Shown here piece by piece: positions 1-8,773 of a DNA stretch of 64,000 nt. Positions within the stretch are counted from its first letter, which is position 1, and every line of letters begins with the position of its first letter. The notes under the pieces are model-generated. The model had not been told where the DNA came from, ran no database searches, and was given only the letters and a program-made list of their open reading frames with translations. Origin of the DNA: Rickettsiella endosymbiont of Aleochara curtula (lineage in GTDB: Bacteria > Pseudomonadota > Gammaproteobacteria > Diplorickettsiales > Diplorickettsiaceae); NCBI RefSeq assembly GCF_964030935.1, contig NZ_OZ034990.1, positions 310,001-374,000 on the forward strand, read 5' to 3'. Position numbers and translations under genes: made by a program.

Positions 1-451
1 TCAACTGACAGATAGCTTTAAAATAAAAATACGTAAAGAAGCAGCATCCCTGGAAAATATCGATGAAAGCCTATTAAAACTATTAGGTAAATTAGAGGAC
101 AAAAATTATAGCCTCGAGCATATCGAAGCATTGATAAATTATTTAGATACAGAACCGGAATTAATTTTATCTTTTAGCTTGAAAGAAGTTTGTCAGGAAT
201 ATAAGGCGGTTTGTGAAATTATACAAAAGCTAGATATTGTAAACTTAATGAAAGAGCGTGATGCTAATCTAATAAATGACGCTGAGTTAGCGGGACCTTC
301 TTCAGAAACGACGCGTTTGCTCCCTCCAAGAGCTTTAGGAGGCTCGATTCAAAGTAGATTTTTTCATCCACCGCGACCCTTTGATTATTATGATGGTAGA
401 GGTTCGAGTCTTTCACCGGCCTTTTCAAGCTCGAATAACGTAGGTGTATAG
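1..451 (+). CDS. 3' end of a hypothetical protein (5' end outside window)
   Basis: The reading frame is open from base 2 to the stop at 449-451, about 149 residues, so the gene begins upstream of the window. The visible part is helix-rich and charged (for example SLENIDESLLKLLGKLEDKN), followed by a low-complexity tail rich in Ser, Pro, Arg and Gly that contains SRFFHPPRPFDYYDGRG. I do not recognise a family. The layout of a helical body with a disordered tail is common in effector-type proteins of intracellular Legionellales, and the neighbours are of that type, but this is inference. The internal TTG at 131 is not needed as a start because the frame continues upstream of it. Confidence 0.6.
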   Translation, partial: QLTDSFKIKIRKEAASLENIDESLLKLLGKLEDKNYSLEHIEALINYLDTEPELILSFSLKEVCQEYKAVCEIIQKLDIVNLMKERDANLINDAELAGPSSETTRLLPPRALGGSIQSRFFHPPRPFDYYDGRGSSLSPAFSSSNNVGV

Positions 452-576
452 CAGACATTTTATGGGAACAATTGCCTGTGATTGATGCGTATTAGATGAA
501 GTTGTTGATAGATTTTTGAACATTAGAACTCAATCGATCCTGAATCCACGTATATAAATAATTTAGGGAATAAAAT

Positions 577-1677
577 ATGTTAGAGAATAACTCGCACGAT
601 GAGGAGCTTTTACTACGTAAACACGCCGCAAAAGGGGAGTTTGAAAAAGTTCAAGAAATTTTAGATGGAAATAGGAATAATGGAAGTTCAAGGTTTAATA
701 TAGATAGTCAAAGTTCTAACGGAAATACAGCCTTGCATTGGGCTTGTTTTAAGGCAGTGGAAATATATAAAGGTAATTCTGCAGATTATAGTAAAACTAT
801 TCAGCTGTTAATCCAATATGGCGCGAACTATCTTTCTGTAAACAAAATAAAAAAAAAGCCGTGTGATTTATTTAGAGAAAGTGATGAATATTTAAACTCT
901 CTTCATGCAGGCTTAATCAAAGAAGGTTCCTGCTATTTTAGTTTAATGCATTCTATATTAAAAAAAGAATGCCAAAAAATTACTTTACCCTCGGAACTTG
1001 AGGGTGAATCAGCAATAGCAACGGGTTTATATTCAATTATAGATGGATTAAAACTGATTGAGTTTTTTCCAAAAAAAGAACACGAAGATAGTTTTACAAT
1101 TCTTAGTTTGGCTTGTGGTATCTCTAATGAGATCCTACCTTTAATCCTCTATTTTCAACATCATAATAAGAAAATTAATTATATTGGCATAGATAATAAC
1201 AACGCTATAATTGAAGACAACAGAGCTAGGTATAAAGCGTATGAAAATGTGAGATTCTTTTGTGCGGATGCCTCTAATTCCAGTGAAATGAGCGTAATTA
1301 TACCGTCGCACGCTATTGATTTTGGGATAATGCGTAATGGAGATTTCACCGAGAGCAACGGTAGACAGCATATATTTTGCCAAATAGTAAATCAGGTATT
1401 TCCAAAGCTAATTAAACCTGACTGCCCTATATTAATGACATTTCAAACTGAATATGAACTGAATATATGCAATATAAAGACTCAGCTCAATCATAATTTT
1501 AGAAAATTTAGAAAAGGTAATTTTTTTGATAATGGTAAAAGATGTTCTTTCTCTACTCAACGTGGCAATGAAAGTATCCTGACTTATCCCGATAGGTATA
1601 GTTTTATTTTAAATTTAGATCCGGAGCCGGCTAATCAAAATCAATTAAGTCATAGCATGCAAAAGTTACGCATGTAG
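577..1677 (+). CDS. Ankyrin-repeat / class I methyltransferase-like fusion protein
   Basis: A 366-residue protein preceded by an AGGGA ribosome site. Residues 12-100 look like two degenerate ankyrin repeats (GNTALHWACFKA at 49-60, TIQLLIQYGANYLSVN at 74-89). Residues 170-290 resemble a class I SAM-dependent methyltransferase fold: a motif-I-like ILSLACGISNE (175-185), an acidic strand-2 end IGIDNNN (203-209), RFFCADAS (226-233) and AIDFGIMRNGDF (246-257) where motif IV would lie. Motif I lacks the usual GxGxG, so SAM binding is unproven. Ankyrin modules usually bind protein partners, so a secreted host-modifying enzyme is a reasonable inference. No signal peptide or membrane segment is visible. 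Its neighbour is an unknown protein on the same strand, 125 bases away. Confidence 0.55.
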   Translation: MLENNSHDEELLLRKHAAKGEFEKVQEILDGNRNNGSSRFNIDSQSSNGNTALHWACFKAVEIYKGNSADYSKTIQLLIQYGANYLSVNKIKKKPCDLFRESDEYLNSLHAGLIKEGSCYFSLMHSILKKECQKITLPSELEGESAIATGLYSIIDGLKLIEFFPKKEHEDSFTILSLACGISNEILPLILYFQHHNKKINYIGIDNNNAIIEDNRARYKAYENVRFFCADASNSSEMSVIIPSHAIDFGIMRNGDFTESNGRQHIFCQIVNQVFPKLIKPDCPILMTFQTEYELNICNIKTQLNHNFRKFRKGNFFDNGKRCSFSTQRGNESILTYPDRYSFILNLDPEPANQNQLSHSMQKLRM

Positions 1678-1762
1678 TGAAACAAGGTTACTTGCTTCAT
1701 TGTTTATTTTATCCCTGAATTAGAAAATTAATGGCTGAAATTTTTAAAAAAGGGCTGCATAT

Positions 1763-1890
1763 GATCTGAATGCGCGTAAAAGAGGCTTCTATATATCCGA
1801 TAACTTTTATTATCGGATGTTGCATAACGAATCAAAAAAACTTAACAAGTTGCTCTTATAACTTGAATTCAAGTCCGGTGCATTCAGATC
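1763..1890. repeat. Inverted-repeat bounded intergenic element (MITE-like or structured 3' region)
   Basis: GATCTGAATGC (1763-1773) is matched by its exact reverse complement GCATTCAGATC (1880-1890), bounding 128 bases. Inside lie a 9-bp stem (1795-1803 with 1810-1818, loop CTTTTA) and a 14-bp perfect palindrome ACTTGAATTCAAGT (1861-1874). No coding sequence is visible. It lies between two convergent genes, so it could be a transcription-end structure or a small non-autonomous element. Confidence 0.4.
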
Positions 1891-1914
1891 CTATCAGCCT
1901 ATCAGTCAAAACGA

Positions 1915-4900
1915 TTAACAAACAACAAATATTCCATTTAAGGTGCAAACCGTCGTCTCGCCGGTAACTACGTTACCCAATCCTATTACCGAGCTAGGAT
2001 TTCCAACAACCGTGATGTGGGAAAAGTCATTAAACTCAATTGAAGCATTCACTGTGGTTAGTGCTCCTACCGCTTGCGTGTTGTTATTAGCACTCACAAA
2101 TAAATCGACCATGGTATTGGTTACTAGACTATTCCCTTGAGCGTCGATTCCAATAGGGGTTCCATTCCCTGATTGCATGACTATGATTGAGCTGTTGGTG
2201 ATGGGTCCAATACTATTATTAAACGCTTCCACACCGAAGGTAAAACCAGTGTTTCCCACAACAGAAATTGAGCTTCCATTATTGATAATCGTTTCTGAAT
2301 CGCCTTGTAGTATAACCCCTGACGTATTACCGCCACCTGTCACGTTAACGTTGCTCGCATTGAGATTAATCTGACTGTTGTCACTAGGAAAAAGGTTAAG
2401 CCCCGCCGCAGCAAAATTGCTATTTTCTGTATTAACTTTCAATGTACTATTCGTTATATTAACAGTACCTGTACCTATACCAGGACCATATAGGAAACCT
2501 GTTGAATTATTACCTCCGGTCACATTCACCATACTTCCTGTCAGGTTTATCCCTCCGCTTCCCAAATAATCTATTCCAAAGGCATTCGTTCCTGAAAAAA
2601 TATTGATAGAACTGTTGTTAACCGTCATCAGTGTCGAGGATGAATCCATAATGCCCGTGGAATTATCACCTCCTACCAGAGTAATACGGCTTCCATTCGA
2701 TATATTGACAATGCCCGCACTCCCTAAATTATTCAATCCAAATAAACCTGCCCCACCGGTAATTTCGACTGAGCTATTATCTATTGTCATTGTACCAACC
2801 GATGAGTTAACAATACCGGTGGAATTATTACCGCCTGTAACACTCACCACACTTCCACTAGAAAGGCTCGTGCTGCCATTGCCAGAATTGTTCAGTCCTA
2901 TCGTATTATCTCCACCTGTGACATTAACCGCACTACCACCCACCGTCACTGTGCTGGCACTACCGGTAAGAATATTGATCCCCGTCCCTCCGGTTGCACT
3001 ACCTAGGTTCAGTGTTACCGGACTACCGGCCAGATTCACCACACCAGTACTACCACCTTCAGCCACTACACCACTCGAATTATTAGCGCCCGTCACATTA
3101 ATAAGAGTGCCCCCCAAACTGATTCCAGCACTTCCCAAATAATCGATGCCAATGGTGCTGGTTTCACCCGTTACATTCACGGAACTGCCTGTTATCGTCA
3201 TCGGGGAGGAAGATGAATCCACAATGCCCTTGGAATTATTGGCGCCTGTAAGGGTAATCGTACTTTGATTAGTAATACTCATGGTTGCGTTACCTGCATT
3301 ATTCACTCCTGTCGTATTATCTCCACCCGTCACCTTAATCTGACTAGCATGCACCGTCACTGTGCTAGCACTACCCATAGCAATATTGATTCCCGTCCCT
3401 CCTGTTGCACTACCTACATTTACCGTCACCGGACTACTGGTCAGATTCACCGCACCGCTGCTGCTTGCTTCAACGAGCACTCCACTCGAATTCGTAGCGC
3501 CGGTCACATTAATCGAACTCCCCTGTAAACTGATTCCACCACTTCCCAAATAATCGATGCCAATGGTGCTCGTTCCTCCCGTTATATTCACTGAACTGTC
3601 TGCTATCGTCAGCCCAGAGGAAAATGAATTCACAATCCCCGTGGAATTATTGCCGCCTGTAACGTTCACTACACTGCCATTGGAAATGTTAGTAGTTCCA
3701 TTACCTAAATTATTCAGTCCATTGGTAGCGGTTCCACCCGTTACATTTACTGAACTGCTCTCTATAGTCAATGCAGAGGAAGATGAATTCAGAATACCCA
3801 TGGAATTATTGCCGCCCATAACGGTCATTACACTCCCATTAGCAAGGTTAGTGGTTCCATTGCCTAAATTATTCAGTCCTATCGTACTGGTTCCACCTGT
3901 TACTCTAATCGGACTCGCATTCAGCGTCACATTGCTAGCACTCCCCGAAACAATATTGATCCCCGTACCACCGGTTGCACTGCCCGTATTGACCGTCACT
4001 GGACTACGGGTCAGATTTACCGCACCGCTGCTGCCAGCATCAACCTGCACACCACTCGAATTATTAGCGCCCGTCACATTAATCGAAGCGTTCTGTAAAC
4101 TGAGTCCGTCGCTACCTAAATAATCGATTCCTATCGTACTGGCTCCTCCTGTTACATTGACTGAACTAGCTTCGACTAAGGTAGGATTACTACTTGCCGA
4201 TCGTATGCCAATAGAATTATCCCCTCCATTCACAGTCACCACACTGCCACCCAATAAGCCTGTAAAACTGCTGCCTATAGAATTTATGCCTATGCCGGGG
4301 TTCGCCCCTGCATCTACTTCTACCCTACTCGCGGTTATACCAGTAAACGCATCGTCTTGATTTTGTATGCCGATGGAAGATGCAAAAATATCACTATTGC
4401 TGATATCCGTTAGACTACTACCTGAAGTCAGCAGGCCGGTTGCAAAAGGCGCTGCGCTACTTCCAATTTGCGTACCGATAATTTGGTTAATTCCTGCTAA
4501 AACGCTTATTCCTGGCCCGGTTGCGGTACTCGTCGTCGGTTGTAAACTAATACTGCTCACCGAATTATCGCCTGCTAAAATTAGCCCGCCTACGAGCGTC
4601 GCTGGCGCCTGACCTATCGAAGTTATCGATTGGCCGGTTCTCACAATAACCGGATTGCTCCCGCCCGGGACATCCGTCGCTGCAAAAGCACCGTCTTCAA
4701 AAGCGAACAGCGTACTGGGAAGTAAACTGTTTAAAGTGGTTGTCCCCTGATTGGTGAAATCAATCGGGCCGCAGGGATTCTCAAATGTGCAATTCGCTAA
4801 GGTTAAGCCTAGCCCACCATTGTTAGGCGCACCGCTTTGATTGAAGAAAGCAATGTTATTTTGATATAAATGGAAGGTGTTAAGTATGGGTTGCTCCTTT

Positions 4901-5721
4901 AAGCGACTGGGAATAGCAGAACCTCGACCTAGATCAGCCAAATAACGCCCTATCGGATCGGTCATACGCTCTTCTAATGTGGGATTGATACGTGTGGTGT
5001 GCGTACCACCTAATTCAACACCGATACCAAAAGCCGCAGTACTATGACGTAAACTATCGTAGGTATAGCTTGCAAAGACTTTAATATTATTATCTAACCA
5101 ATATTCCAAACCCGCTGCGCCACCCCAGATATTATTGGTTTGTGCAGGATTAAAGAAATAACTACCCACATACGCTTTGATTGGAGACTGGGGGAATAGT
5201 TGACCACCGACACTGATATCCCCGCCCGCACCCGCGTATTGAGACAGGTTATTAAGATCAGAAAACAGCGAATGCCCCGTAAAAAAGAAATTTTTGGGGA
5301 AAATGGATACCGTTGTGTGACGATCCCCCATGGGGAAATACGCATTCAAATGCGCATCCCAACGCGATCCTAAGGCTTCTATACCCGGATTAGCCACCCA
5401 TAAACGCGCATTATTATCAATGTGGGTATAGCCACTAAATAAATAGACACCGAAGATAGCGGCATCCTTTTTTATCCAACGGTAGCCTAGACCTAAATCT
5501 GCGTAGCCTTGGTTATCGGTTCCGTAAGCAACGTTAGGGTCTAGATAAAAATTATGTTGCGGGTCCCCTGCCATCGGCCACATCAAATCCGCCGCGCCGA
5601 CCGTGTAATCACTGGCATAAGCGGTGGCGGATAGCCGCGGCGGCAAAGCAGCAGTGGCGGTTCCTGAATTCGTCAAGCTAAATGCGATGGTTAACGCTAG
5701 CAATCGCTTATAACTGCTCAT
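1915..5721 (-). CDS. Large repetitive surface protein, inverse-autotransporter-like
   Basis: A 1268-residue protein with a likely Sec signal peptide (residues 1-24, ending TATA before ALPP). Residues about 30-270 form an aromatic, strand-rich domain (YADLGLGYRWIKKDAAIFG, RWDAHLNAYFP, GLEYWLDNNIKVFASYTYD) that resembles the N-terminal barrel of inverse autotransporters (intimin/invasin family). The rest is a passenger of short strand-turn repeats based on (S)SVNVTGGNNSTGI and NNLGNGTTNISNGS, fitting a beta-helix. These are arranged in larger blocks: the DNA string cccaaataatcgatgccaat recurs near 3137 and 3546, with close variants near 2563 and 4110. The chain ends with two cysteines (VCTLNGIFVVC). 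The likely role is a surface-exposed adhesin or variable antigen. The barrel assignment is by pattern; a Pmp-like or other autotransporter is the alternative. Confidence 0.6.
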   Translation of the reverse strand: MSSYKRLLALTIAFSLTNSGTATAALPPRLSATAYASDYTVGAADLMWPMAGDPQHNFYLDPNVAYGTDNQGYADLGLGYRWIKKDAAIFGVYLFSGYTHIDNNARLWVANPGIEALGSRWDAHLNAYFPMGDRHTTVSIFPKNFFFTGHSLFSDLNNLSQYAGAGGDISVGGQLFPQSPIKAYVGSYFFNPAQTNNIWGGAAGLEYWLDNNIKVFASYTYDSLRHSTAAFGIGVELGGTHTTRINPTLEERMTDPIGRYLADLGRGSAIPSRLKEQPILNTFHLYQNNIAFFNQSGAPNNGGLGLTLANCTFENPCGPIDFTNQGTTTLNSLLPSTLFAFEDGAFAATDVPGGSNPVIVRTGQSITSIGQAPATLVGGLILAGDNSVSSISLQPTTSTATGPGISVLAGINQIIGTQIGSSAAPFATGLLTSGSSLTDISNSDIFASSIGIQNQDDAFTGITASRVEVDAGANPGIGINSIGSSFTGLLGGSVVTVNGGDNSIGIRSASSNPTLVEASSVNVTGGASTIGIDYLGSDGLSLQNASINVTGANNSSGVQVDAGSSGAVNLTRSPVTVNTGSATGGTGINIVSGSASNVTLNASPIRVTGGTSTIGLNNLGNGTTNLANGSVMTVMGGNNSMGILNSSSSALTIESSSVNVTGGTATNGLNNLGNGTTNISNGSVVNVTGGNNSTGIVNSFSSGLTIADSSVNITGGTSTIGIDYLGSGGISLQGSSINVTGATNSSGVLVEASSSGAVNLTSSPVTVNVGSATGGTGINIAMGSASTVTVHASQIKVTGGDNTTGVNNAGNATMSITNQSTITLTGANNSKGIVDSSSSPMTITGSSVNVTGETSTIGIDYLGSAGISLGGTLINVTGANNSSGVVAEGGSTGVVNLAGSPVTLNLGSATGGTGINILTGSASTVTVGGSAVNVTGGDNTIGLNNSGNGSTSLSSGSVVSVTGGNNSTGIVNSSVGTMTIDNSSVEITGGAGLFGLNNLGSAGIVNISNGSRITLVGGDNSTGIMDSSSTLMTVNNSSINIFSGTNAFGIDYLGSGGINLTGSMVNVTGGNNSTGFLYGPGIGTGTVNITNSTLKVNTENSNFAAAGLNLFPSDNSQINLNASNVNVTGGGNTSGVILQGDSETIINNGSSISVVGNTGFTFGVEAFNNSIGPITNSSIIVMQSGNGTPIGIDAQGNSLVTNTMVDLFVSANNNTQAVGALTTVNASIEFNDFSHITVVGNPSSVIGLGNVVTGETTVCTLNGIFVVC

Positions 5722-5871
5722 GGATTTCCTATCAAAAAATTTAGTCTTTCAGCTTTGAAGTTTAGCAACTGAAAAAAAAAATAATAGGAAATCGCTATAA
5801 CGCTCAATTAAAACGCATCAACATACGTTTTTATAGCTAATTTTTCAGACATTGCTTCGTGGCGAGCAAAC

Positions 5872-6081
5872 TTATAATCTCATTAATCCACGCAGTAGGG
5901 CTTGATGTTCATAATAGTTAACATCAAAGCTTCTTATTGCTTTACGTAAACTTCTATCTTCTAAAAAACCTAGCAGCGGACCGAAAGTCCCCATGAGATG
6001 GTTGGTTTGTTTAATTACTTTATGCATTCTGTTACTCGCTTCGCACGGTTTAAGCTCTTCAGGTTTTAATAAAAAATTCAT
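5872..6081 (-). pseudogene. Small hypothetical ORF, probable remnant (second fragment)
   Basis: A 69-residue frame beginning MNFLLKPEELKPCEASNR and ending QALLRGLMRL. Its ATG overlaps the TGA of the upstream fragment at 6078-6317 (ATGA), which looks like one decayed gene broken by a frameshift, or two tiny coupled genes. No domain is recognised and no Shine-Dalgarno site is obvious. Confidence 0.35.
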
Positions 6082-6317
6082 ATAACAACGTGTGCCCTCA
6101 CTCTCTGTGTTTTTTTAATATAAGCATTAAATTGATACCAATACATTTGTTGTGCTTGTTGAAAATTATTAATTTCTGGTTTTTTTAATGGATAAGTGAG
6201 CTCCTTATTCACCACGTTATTTTTTATACATAGAATTTCATTAAATGATGCAAAGACTTCCTTACATTGTATTTTATAATTTTTGAATTGATTTTCTGTG
6301 AAATAAATTTCTTCTGG
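6078..6317 (-). pseudogene. Decayed reading frame lacking a start codon (first fragment)
   Basis: An open frame of 79 codons follows an in-frame TAG at 6318-6320 and has no plausible early ATG. It reads like real protein (QFKNYKIQCKEVFASFNEIL, then QQAQQMYWYQFNAYIKK) and ends in ATGA overlapping the next fragment. The gap between the repetitive surface protein and the ExoY-like gene thus holds gene debris rather than empty sequence. The remainder, 6321-6446, is very AT-rich and probably carries the promoter of the next gene. Confidence 0.35.
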
Positions 6318-6446
6318 CTAGTTTCTCTTGTTATAAATTTAGTTTTTTAATTAATTAAAATTGTTTAATTAAGTGTTAATAATATTAATTTATACTAAAG
6401 TTAAATAAAAAGAAAAATATAAAAAATCTTCTTAAAGGAGTTTAAT

Positions 6447-8066
6447 ATGCCTTTTTCTTTAGGTATCTTTCAAAATAATTCTTCCGAATTAAACAATGTT
6501 TTTCATCATAAGAATCAAGGTATTCCTAAAAAAGATTTGCTAGTTTTTGAAAAATATGCTGATGATCAAGATGTGATTTTGCTATTTCGGCCAGTAGAAC
6601 CGCTGACCAAAACTTTTCATGAAGCTAGCCAATATCCTACTAAAAATTTTAAAATTAAAGGTAAATCTGCTTCGTGGGGATTATGGATAGGATTTATTTC
6701 TATTAATCAACACTTCAGTAAATTGGTGGGTGCGAATGATGATGTCATTGAAAAAGCTAATAAAGAAGTTCAAGATTGCATTCAGAAACATAACGCGCAA
6801 TCGACACATTTAAGAATAACTGAACAACGTTTTCAAGAGTTAATAAAAAAAGCAATTATATTTCCTCAAGCGAAAAAAGAAGGCGAATATTTAGTTATTT
6901 ACTGCCCTCACCCTCATGCCCATGAACATGCTAGTAAATTTGAATTAAGTTACGCTAAAAAAGTAAATGCTGAATCAGGAATAGAATATGAAATCTACAC
7001 CTCTGAAAAAAAACCTTTCTATGTTTTAGCTGACACAGATCTAAAAAAACCGCTTATTGCAGATTATGATTTATTAGCTATTTTTCATCCTTGGAAAAAT
7101 TACTCACAAGATAATATCCGACTCAACCCACACATTACCCCTGCAAATCGCTTGCGAAAATTGTCTCCTAAAGCGAAAAGACGTTCAAACGATAATCCAC
7201 AAGCTTTTTTTGATCGAGAAGATAAAGAGCTTGGAAATGTTGCGCCTATAACAAAAACACACATTGATGGATTAAATATAGCCCTAAATAAAGGTAAATA
7301 TTTAAACCGTATTCATCATAATGATGATGCAGGATCTCCAATGAGTAACCCAGAAGCTAACTATCCTATCACCACAATCATTCCTCCGATGGAAGGTTTT
7401 GATTCCACGATATTCATGATTGAAAACACTGAGCAGTTTGTAAATTTCATTAATAAACTAAATGCGATTGGATATTACCGGATTGAGGTTAACCCCCTAT
7501 GGGAGCTGCCGATTAAATGGGCGGCGATTAGAAATTATTTCTTTCATAAAGTCCAAATAGCTTATTGCAAAGCTATAGGCCCAGAAAATTTTGATAAGAC
7601 TTTGATGGAAATGTTTAAATCTATCGATTTATCTGATACCACTTTTGTAAAGGAATTAACCAATTTATTTAGAATAATGACACAAGCAAATTTTGAAAAT
7701 ATTGTTCTATTTGAAAGATATTTTGATATTATTCAATCGAGTCTATTTGTGAATTCAACGTTGGTCGTTAAATTAAGCCGTTCTTTAGAAATCCTACTAA
7801 AATATAAGGCTTTATCCAGCGAAAATATTGATCGATTAATCACAATGAGTAATACGTTAAGAAATGATGTTCAAAATTTTTATGAAATATTAACTATATT
7901 AGATATTTTTCCGAACAAAGATGCTAATATTATACAGAACTATTTTGAATTAGTTGAAAACAATATTTATGATAACAAACTAAACATAGAGAAATTTAAA
8001 AATGATTTAGGGGAATTTAAAAATAGTCTAGAAACTGAGATTCATAGGGTAACCTTAAAATGTTAG
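6447..8066 (+). CDS. exoY-like: ExoY/edema-factor-like nucleotidyl cyclase toxin
   Basis: A 539-residue protein behind a strong AAAGGAG ribosome site. Residues about 40-375 follow the ExoY/CyaA/edema-factor catalytic domain in order: LLFRPVEPLT (45-54); PTKNFKIKGKSASWG (64-78) with the two phosphate-binding lysines K66 and K73 at the family spacing; HLRITEQRFQEL (121-132); the metal-binding pair in IADYD (D206, D208); FFDREDKELGN (254-264); and RIHHNDDAGSP (288-298) with the catalytic-loop histidine. A C-terminal match, IGYYRIEVNPLWELP (341-355), also fits ExoY. Where ExoY has Asn in HHSDDAGN, this protein has Ser297. ExoY is about 380 residues; here about 165 extra helical residues follow. 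Family members make cyclic nucleotides inside eukaryotic cells after activation by a host cofactor (F-actin for ExoY). No signal peptide is seen, so secretion-system delivery is inferred. Confidence 0.85.
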   Translation: MPFSLGIFQNNSSELNNVFHHKNQGIPKKDLLVFEKYADDQDVILLFRPVEPLTKTFHEASQYPTKNFKIKGKSASWGLWIGFISINQHFSKLVGANDDVIEKANKEVQDCIQKHNAQSTHLRITEQRFQELIKKAIIFPQAKKEGEYLVIYCPHPHAHEHASKFELSYAKKVNAESGIEYEIYTSEKKPFYVLADTDLKKPLIADYDLLAIFHPWKNYSQDNIRLNPHITPANRLRKLSPKAKRRSNDNPQAFFDREDKELGNVAPITKTHIDGLNIALNKGKYLNRIHHNDDAGSPMSNPEANYPITTIIPPMEGFDSTIFMIENTEQFVNFINKLNAIGYYRIEVNPLWELPIKWAAIRNYFFHKVQIAYCKAIGPENFDKTLMEMFKSIDLSDTTFVKELTNLFRIMTQANFENIVLFERYFDIIQSSLFVNSTLVVKLSRSLEILLKYKALSSENIDRLITMSNTLRNDVQNFYEILTILDIFPNKDANIIQNYFELVENNIYDNKLNIEKFKNDLGEFKNSLETEIHRVTLKC

Positions 8067-8113
8067 GATAGATTTAGTAAGAATAATAGTAAATAAAATA
8101 TGGGAAAGGCCTT

Positions 8114-8704
8114 ATGCCAACAGAAAAATCATGTCGTGATTCACTTTTTGGTTTGCTAAAGGCCACTGCGCCTTTGTCGGATACCGACAAGCATTTAATT
8201 AGGAAGGAATTAAAAAATACGTCGCAATTAATAGCCTATTTTTTATGGAGATCTACTTCGATATCGACCGATAAAATTGAAACAATATTCAATAACTTAA
8301 TTGATCTAGATGCCTTTGATAAAATTACGCTTAACCAGACCTTTAGCCAAAAATTTTTAGATAGGCAACAGGTCTATTCAGTTAGTTATTTATTGCTTTC
8401 CAGTGCCGAAGGCAGGAAGATCTTAAATGAAAACCAGTCCTTATGTGATCTTATCGGTGAAAATTTATCGGAGAATCTTCTTAAGCAATTTGTGCACAAA
8501 GACACACATGAAGGGACTTTATATTATCTATTAACATCTGAAGTGGGTAATAAAATACTGAGTGAATACTCAAGTTTAAGAGATAAAATAGATCCCAGCG
8601 TATTAGCAAAACAAATTGTTGATGGCCCTGAAAAAGGAGTTTCTTTTGGGGATTTATATAAGCGTATATTTCCTGATCCGCCGGAGAAAAAGTTTTCTAC
8701 GTAA
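8114..8704 (+). CDS. Helical tandem-repeat protein, unknown function
   Basis: A 196-residue soluble protein 47 bases downstream of the ExoY-like gene and probably cotranscribed with it; GGGAAAGG precedes the ATG. It contains two similar helical units: SVSYLLLSSAEGRKIL (89-104) plus about 20 residues, and TLYYLLTSEVGNKIL (135-149) plus about 20 residues. Each continues with S-L-x-D-x-I and a Leu-rich helix, and a third partial unit starts at SFGDLYKRIF (177-186). Such repeats are common in effector-type proteins of intracellular gammaproteobacteria, but I cannot name this family. It could be a partner of, or accessory to, the cyclase toxin; that rests only on adjacency. Confidence 0.5.
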   Translation: MPTEKSCRDSLFGLLKATAPLSDTDKHLIRKELKNTSQLIAYFLWRSTSISTDKIETIFNNLIDLDAFDKITLNQTFSQKFLDRQQVYSVSYLLLSSAEGRKILNENQSLCDLIGENLSENLLKQFVHKDTHEGTLYYLLTSEVGNKILSEYSSLRDKIDPSVLAKQIVDGPEKGVSFGDLYKRIFPDPPEKKFST

Positions 8705-8773
8705 ATTATCAAAAATTAGTTAGTCAGCCTTAAATTTGCTAGTATTCTCTAAAATAATATTAGCCATCATCCT

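Noticed and set aside
2603..4123. Long plus-strand open frames of about 180 residues within the repetitive surface protein
   Set aside because: They lie antisense to the repeat region of the 1268-residue protein, are made of the same low-complexity Pro/Val/Leu pattern, and lack ribosome sites; they are shadows of the repeats.
1915..5000. Regular repeats as a possible CRISPR array
   Set aside because: Repeats are coding, variable in length and not separated by unique spacers of constant size.
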